A DNA stretch of 64,000 bases. Source: Lautropia sp. Lineage in GTDB: Bacteria > Pseudomonadota > Gammaproteobacteria > Burkholderiales > Burkholderiaceae_E. A program made the translations under genes and the position numbers. The first letter of the stretch is position 1, and every line of letters starts with the position of its first letter. Below, piece after piece: positions 59,636 through 64,000 of the stretch. The notes beneath the pieces were generated by a model. It was not told where the DNA came from, made no database searches, and worked only from the letters and a program-made list of their open reading frames with translations. The DNA lies in contig JAUMUG010000007.1 of NCBI GenBank assembly GCA_030530775.1, positions 74,690 to 138,689 on the forward strand, written 5' to 3'.

Positions 59636-59816
59636 AAACACCCGGCTGGACACGCACGCGCCGGCCTCACGCTGCATCACCTGGACCACCCGAGCACAGC
59701 GAAGCGACCCAGACACAGGAAACAGCCTCTTCCTGCCATCGGCCTTTTCCGGCTCAGGCCCCGGTACCACGGCACCACACCAGTCCCGCAATCCCCTCCC
59801 GACCACAGATCAGCCC

Positions 59817-60746
59817 ATGCAATTGCTCATCGTCACCGGCATGTCCGGCTCCGGCAAATCACTGGCCATCCACGTGCTCGAAGATGCCGGCTATTACTGC
59901 ATCGACAACCTGCCCGTCCGCCATGTACTCGACGTGGCCCTGTCGCTGGAGCAGGAAGGTCGCACCAAGGTGGCGATGTCGATCGACGCCCGTTCTGGTT
60001 CTTCGCTGGCCGGTCTGCGGCAGGCGGTCCGGCAGCTGCGCACGGAAGGGCATGACGTCAAAGTACTGTTCCTGAACGCCCGCACCGATGTACTGGTGCA
60101 GCGCTACTCCGAAACCCGCCGCCGCCACCCACTGACCCTGCCGACCCGGGGCCAGCCCCAGGACGGCGGGCAGAGTGGCGAGCAGGACTTTGCCCCGACA
60201 CTGGAGGAGTCGATCGAGCGCGAGCGCGAGCTGATGTCGGAAATCGAAGACATCGGCATCAGCATCGACACCAGCGATCTGCACCCGAACACGCTGCGTC
60301 AATGGGTACGCGACGTCGCCCGTACCGACCGCGCCTCGATGACGCTGCTGTTCGAGTCATTCGCCTTCAAGCAGGGCGTGCCGCTCGACGCCGATCTGGT
60401 CTTCGACGTGCGCTGCCTGCCCAACCCCTATTACAACGTCTCGCTGCGGGCGCTGACCGGGCTGGACAAACCGGTGCAGGAATTTCTGGCCGGCATCGAC
60501 GCAGTGCAGAAGATGGTCGGCGACATCAGCCGCTTCCTGACCGAATGGCTGCCCAGCTACGTACAGGACAACCGCCACTACCTGACGATCGCCATCGGCT
60601 GCACCGGCGGCCAGCACCGTTCGGTCTACGTCACCCAGGCCCTCGCCGAGCACTTCGCCAGAACCGAGCGCGTACTGGTCCGCCACCGCGCCATGGCTTC
60701 ACGACAAGCCGGCAACGGCAAGACCGGCGGCAAGCAGACGACCTGA
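59817..60746 (+). CDS. rapZ: RNase adapter protein RapZ / nucleotide-binding protein
   Basis: RapZ has an N-terminal P-loop (LLIVTGMSGSGKSLAIHVLEDAGYYCIDNLP, in part) and a C-terminal sensor domain with LTIAIGCTGGQHRSVYVTQALAEHF. In Escherichia coli it guides RNase E to the sRNA GlmZ and so controls glucosamine-6-phosphate synthase. The 309-residue protein has a short Gly/Gln-rich insertion near residue 115 after RRRHPLTLPTRG, slightly longer than usual. The start ATG 59817 matches the family; the gap from hprK is 181 bases and holds nothing recognisable. Confidence 0.95.
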   Translation: MQLLIVTGMSGSGKSLAIHVLEDAGYYCIDNLPVRHVLDVALSLEQEGRTKVAMSIDARSGSSLAGLRQAVRQLRTEGHDVKVLFLNARTDVLVQRYSETRRRHPLTLPTRGQPQDGGQSGEQDFAPTLEESIERERELMSEIEDIGISIDTSDLHPNTLRQWVRDVARTDRASMTLLFESFAFKQGVPLDADLVFDVRCLPNPYYNVSLRALTGLDKPVQEFLAGIDAVQKMVGDISRFLTEWLPSYVQDNRHYLTIAIGCTGGQHRSVYVTQALAEHFARTERVLVRHRAMASRQAGNGKTGGKQTT

Positions 60747-60798
60747 GACGACACGCACACGCCCGCCAACGGACGGCCCTCCCACAGCCGGCCCCGTA

Positions 60799-62154
60799 TC
60801 AGGTGCTCTGCAGATCCGCACGCTCCAACCAGTTGCGGATCGGTGTCGGCAACGGCAAGCCGCCCAATCGGCGTGGGCTCACCCACCGTTGGGCCACAAT
60901 GGGCGGTATTGCCGCCACCAGCAATGCCTGCGCTGACGCCCGTGCCGATCTGTCCGGTGCCACCCCAAACTCCTCCCCCGGATATCCGGCAACAGAATCC
61001 GCCGAGGGTTCGGCACAACGGGCCGGCTCCCCCGGAACCTCCCCACGCCTGCACTCCTCGGCCATGGCGCCCGGAACAAATGGAAGAGCGACGCCCACCG
61101 GTGGCATCCAGACCCGCGCATCCATCCTGAAATGCGTGAACACGTGCTGGAAGCCACCGGCCAGCCGCCAGTCTGCCGATGGCGCGGCAGGCAGCTCCGG
61201 CAGTGCCCACAATCCCCCCCACAGCCCCCGCTCGGGTCGCGCCGCCAGCAGCACCTGATCACCCTGCCGCAACAGAAGAAAATGCACCTCGCGCACCGGC
61301 TGCGCCTTGCGGGCACGCGGGCGCGGATAACGCTCCGGCTGCCCCTCGGCACGCGCTCGGCAAAGCTCGGCCAATGGACAGCGCCCACAAGCGGGCGCGG
61401 TACGTGTGCACACCATCGCCCCCAGATCCATCAGGCCCTGGGTATAGGCGATCATGTCGGCGGCTCCGGCCCCGTCGGCGGGCAGCTCCGCCTCGGCCAG
61501 TGCCCACAGTCGGCGCAGCGTTGCCGCCTGCGCCGGATCGGCATCGATGGCAAACACCCGGCTCAGCACCCGCTTGACGTTGCCGTCCAGGATGGCGGCC
61601 CGCCGACCGAAACCGAAGACGGCGATCGCTGCAGCCGTCGAACGCCCCACGCCCGGCAAGGCTTGCAGGTCGGCCGGCTCGGACGGGAAAACACCACCGG
61701 CAGCCGCCACCCGGCGTGCCGCCGCGTGCAGATTGCGAGCCCGGCTGTAATAGCCCAGCCCGGCCCACAGCCCCATCACCTGCTCGGATTCGGCTGCCGC
61801 CAGATCACTCACCGTCGGGAAAGCGGCAAGAAAACGCTCGAAATAGGGAATGGCCGTCGTCACCTGGGTCTGCTGCAGCATCACTTCCGACAGCCAGACC
61901 CGATAGGGATCCCGCAGCACCCCGGCTCCCGCAGGGGGCTGCCCTCCCCCCGCCTGCCGGCCTTCACGGCACTGCCGCATCGGTGGCGTCTTCACATCGC
62001 CGTCGCCGGAAGAAGCCCCCCTGCCCGCCCCCACCGACAGACCCTCATCCACCGTCACCGTCGACAGACCCAGCCCGGCCCGTGTCATCTGCCATGGCAG
62101 ATGATGACGCCCATGCCGACGCTGCCAGCAGATCAGCGCCGGAGCGAGCCTCAT
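60799..62154 (-). CDS. mutY: Adenine DNA glycosylase with N-terminal insertion
   Basis: MutY removes adenine mispaired with 8-oxoguanine. The helix-hairpin-helix LQALPGVGRSTAAAIAVFGFG, catalytic Asp in AAILDGNVKRVLSRVF, catalytic Glu in WLSEVMLQQTQVTT and the [4Fe-4S] cysteines in CTRTAPACGRCPLAELC are present. The C-terminal NUDIX-like domain (LLLRQGDQVLLAARPERGLWGGLWALPEL, in part) recognises 8-oxoguanine. The protein has 451 residues. Residues about 23-80, Gly/Ala-rich, interrupt the normally continuous HLPWQ...DPYRVWLSE. An additional loop of about 50 residues lies in the NUDIX domain. Start ATG 62154, 25 bases after the dynamin-like gene. Confidence 0.94.
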   Translation of the reverse strand: MRLAPALICWQRRHGRHHLPWQMTRAGLGLSTVTVDEGLSVGAGRGASSGDGDVKTPPMRQCREGRQAGGGQPPAGAGVLRDPYRVWLSEVMLQQTQVTTAIPYFERFLAAFPTVSDLAAAESEQVMGLWAGLGYYSRARNLHAAARRVAAAGGVFPSEPADLQALPGVGRSTAAAIAVFGFGRRAAILDGNVKRVLSRVFAIDADPAQAATLRRLWALAEAELPADGAGAADMIAYTQGLMDLGAMVCTRTAPACGRCPLAELCRARAEGQPERYPRPRARKAQPVREVHFLLLRQGDQVLLAARPERGLWGGLWALPELPAAPSADWRLAGGFQHVFTHFRMDARVWMPPVGVALPFVPGAMAEECRRGEVPGEPARCAEPSADSVAGYPGEEFGVAPDRSARASAQALLVAAIPPIVAQRWVSPRRLGGLPLPTPIRNWLERADLQST

Positions 62155-62179
62155 CGGAACATCGGGCGCCGCGGGCGCC

Positions 62180-64000
62180 TCAGACCGTTTCAGTGGCCTC
62201 GGCCTGCATGGGCCGCCTGTCCATCGCCCGCTGCACATCGTCGACCAGCGCCTTCATCTGTGTCATCTGCCGCTCGATACGTGCCCGGGTCGCCTCGATC
62301 TCGTGCAGGCGCTCCTCCAGTGAATCACCGGCCTCCATCACCCGCTGCACCGATTCCATGCGGCGACGCAACTGGCTCTGGTGTTCGCGCACCTGGCTTT
62401 CCAGCGGCATCATCAGCGAGCGCAGCCAGCTCTCCATCTCGCGGATGGCGGTGGCATAGATCCGCTTCAGATTGACCGCAACCGAAGCGAAAAAGCGCTG
62501 CGTCAGCACGGCCTTGTTGACCGTCAGCATCTTCAGCAGCCCAAACTGGCGCTGATGTGCCTGCGCGACCTTCTCGATCTCGGCAAAATAGCGCCGGGTC
62601 GAAAACGGCAGCGGTAGCCCCAGCGTCAATCCGTAATCCCGGCTGAAGCGCTGATACATCGCCGTCATCATCTGCGAAATTTCACTCACCAGCCGGTCGG
62701 CCTCCTCGAAGTCCAGCCTCACCGCCGTCAGCAGCGTATTCATACCGTCCTTCAGCTGCGACGACAGCTGGCTCGACATCATCATCTGCCGAGTGCGCTC
62801 CACATGCCGACGCAGATTGTCCTGACCGATATGGGTGAACAGCGACTGCGAATGCCGGGTGAACACCGAACGCAGCGCCGCCAGATGACGCAGGCTGTCG
62901 TCGAACTCGGCCCGTTCATTGCGCACTCGCCGGGACATCTGCTTGATCATCGCTTGATTCTTGCCCCGCAGACTGTTCAGCTCGAAAGCCTGCTCGACCT
63001 GATTACGGCGGCGTACCGTCAGCAGGTTCATCGTCAGTCCACTGACTTCATCGAACTCGCGGCGCACCTGCTCGCGAATGATCACCTGTTGCTGCGGAAT
63101 CAGCTCCTCCGACAGCGCATGTTCCAGGTCCTGCAGACGACTGCGCCGCAGCAGATCCGCCTGTCCATGAATCTTGGCCACCAGCCCCTTCTGTGCCGAC
63201 ACCGGATAGACCCGCGCCGTCGGCAGATCGAGCAGATTGGCCACCGAGGCCACCTGCCGGGCGATTTCCAGATCGTTCTCGGTCTCGGGGCGTAACTCGT
63301 CCCACAACCCGTCGATCTTGTTCAGCACCACGAAACGCCCGGTCCGGTGCGTCTTGCTGATGTGCGTCTGCCAGACATCGATATCGCTGCGTGTCACGCC
63401 CGTATCGGCTGCCAGCACGAACAGCACCGCGTGCGCATTCGGAATCAGGTTCAACGTCAACTCGGGCTCCGAGCCGATCGCGTTCAGCCCTGGAGTATCG
63501 ATGATCACCAGCCCCAGTTCCAGGAGCGGATGCGGCAGATTGACGATGGCGTGGCGCCATGCCGGCACCTCGACCTTGCCCGGCGTCAGATTACGCCCGA
63601 CCACCATCGCCTGCTCATTCTCGTACATCCCCATCTGCGCTGCCTGATCGGTCGAGACCAGCACCGTCTCGCGCACCGACTCGAAGGCCTCGCACAGCGA
63701 ATCCACGTCGCTCACGTCGACCGGAATGAAACGCCAGTATTCATCCTGCTGGCGCAAATCCGCCAGCGACGTCGGCATCAGCCGGGTATCGATCGGCAAC
63801 AGCTTGATGCCGACCGGCATATCGGGGTCGAACTGCAGCTCGGTCGGACACATCGTCGTGCGCCCGGCCGAAGACGGCACCACGCGCCGTCCATACTGCG
63901 AGAAGAAAATCGCATTGATCAGCTCGGATTTGCCACGCGAAAACTCGGCGACGAAAGCCACCTTCAGCCGCGTTTCATGCAACCGGTCGACGACCTGGCC
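62180..64000 (-). CDS. Dynamin-like GTPase, N-terminus cut off by window edge
   Basis: This frame enters from the right edge; the ATG at 63982 is internal because coding sequence (GQVVDRLHETRLKVAFVAEF) continues beyond. About 606 residues are visible. GTPase motifs are G1 EFSRGKSELINA, G3 IIDTPGLNAIG and G4 VVLNKIDGLWDE. The long C-terminal region is helical and coiled-coil-rich (RRRNQVEQAFELNSLRGKNQ; EERLHEIEATRARIERQMTQM). Bacterial dynamin-like proteins act in membrane remodelling or repair. The function here is not known. Family members next to mutY occur in other Burkholderiales. Confidence 0.85.
   Translation of the reverse strand, partial: GQVVDRLHETRLKVAFVAEFSRGKSELINAIFFSQYGRRVVPSSAGRTTMCPTELQFDPDMPVGIKLLPIDTRLMPTSLADLRQQDEYWRFIPVDVSDVDSLCEAFESVRETVLVSTDQAAQMGMYENEQAMVVGRNLTPGKVEVPAWRHAIVNLPHPLLELGLVIIDTPGLNAIGSEPELTLNLIPNAHAVLFVLAADTGVTRSDIDVWQTHISKTHRTGRFVVLNKIDGLWDELRPETENDLEIARQVASVANLLDLPTARVYPVSAQKGLVAKIHGQADLLRRSRLQDLEHALSEELIPQQQVIIREQVRREFDEVSGLTMNLLTVRRRNQVEQAFELNSLRGKNQAMIKQMSRRVRNERAEFDDSLRHLAALRSVFTRHSQSLFTHIGQDNLRRHVERTRQMMMSSQLSSQLKDGMNTLLTAVRLDFEEADRLVSEISQMMTAMYQRFSRDYGLTLGLPLPFSTRRYFAEIEKVAQAHQRQFGLLKMLTVNKAVLTQRFFASVAVNLKRIYATAIREMESWLRSLMMPLESQVREHQSQLRRRMESVQRVMEAGDSLEERLHEIEATRARIERQMTQMKALVDDVQRAMDRRPMQAEATETV

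Overview
This 64 kb window is a high-GC bacterial chromosome segment. Gene order and protein types point to the Betaproteobacteria, order Burkholderiales. The supporting blocks are hemA-prfA-prmC-grxD-ubiX; sspB-sspA-petC-petB-petA; tatC-tatB-tatA-hinT-hisE-hisI-hisF-hisA-hisH-hisB with hisG-murA-ibaG; the mla lipid-transport genes; and kdsD-kdsC-lptC-lptA-lptB-rpoN-hpf-ptsN-hprK-rapZ-mutY. The short-form HisG and the Rieske/cytochrome b/cytochrome c1 operon fit this too. A Lautropia-like member of the Burkholderiaceae is my best guess; that is inference, because no rRNA gene is present.

Layout. 1-3.5 kb: a truncated lipoprotein gene, a YqaA/DedA-type membrane protein and divergent ilvA. 3.5-8.2 kb: a three-gene signalling cassette (OmpR-type regulator, LysM+FecR protein, CHASE2 histidine kinase). 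8.7-19.9 kb: the translation/haem cluster hemA, prfA, prmC, grxD, argC, ubiX. It is interrupted twice, first by gene debris (an MbnP-like relic and a carrier-domain relic) and then by a small membrane protein and a galactose-oxidase-like copper-radical lipoprotein. 20-23.5 kb: a small membrane protein, a CAP-domain lipoprotein, lysP and tRNA-Thr. 23.6-28.5 kb: sspB, sspA and the bc1 complex genes. 29.2-34.8 kb: mscL, a Nif3-like gene, a DegS-like protease, a transposase relic, tatCBA and hinT. 35.3-42.7 kb: the histidine operon, with hisD and hisC fused in one reading frame. 42.7-50.8 kb: murA, ibaG, an ABC exporter and the complete mlaFEDACB set. 51.5-60.7 kb: Kdo and LPS-transport genes, rpoN and the nitrogen-PTS/HprK/RapZ group. 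60.8-64 kb: mutY and a truncated dynamin-like GTPase.

Themes. Cell-envelope construction dominates: Kdo synthesis, the LPS bridge, Mla lipid trafficking, peptidoglycan precursor synthesis, Tat export and envelope proteolysis. The long minus-strand run 32.5-50.8 kb carries many start/stop overlaps (ATGA, TGATG), so mlaF-E-D-A-C-B and murA-hisG-hisDC are probably translationally coupled. Several housekeeping proteins (PrmC, RpoN, MutY, HisE, HisI, MlaA and the HisD-HisC join) carry extra low-complexity segments that their families usually lack. The most unusual single item is the HisD-HisC fusion. No CRISPR array, prophage or intact insertion sequence was seen.
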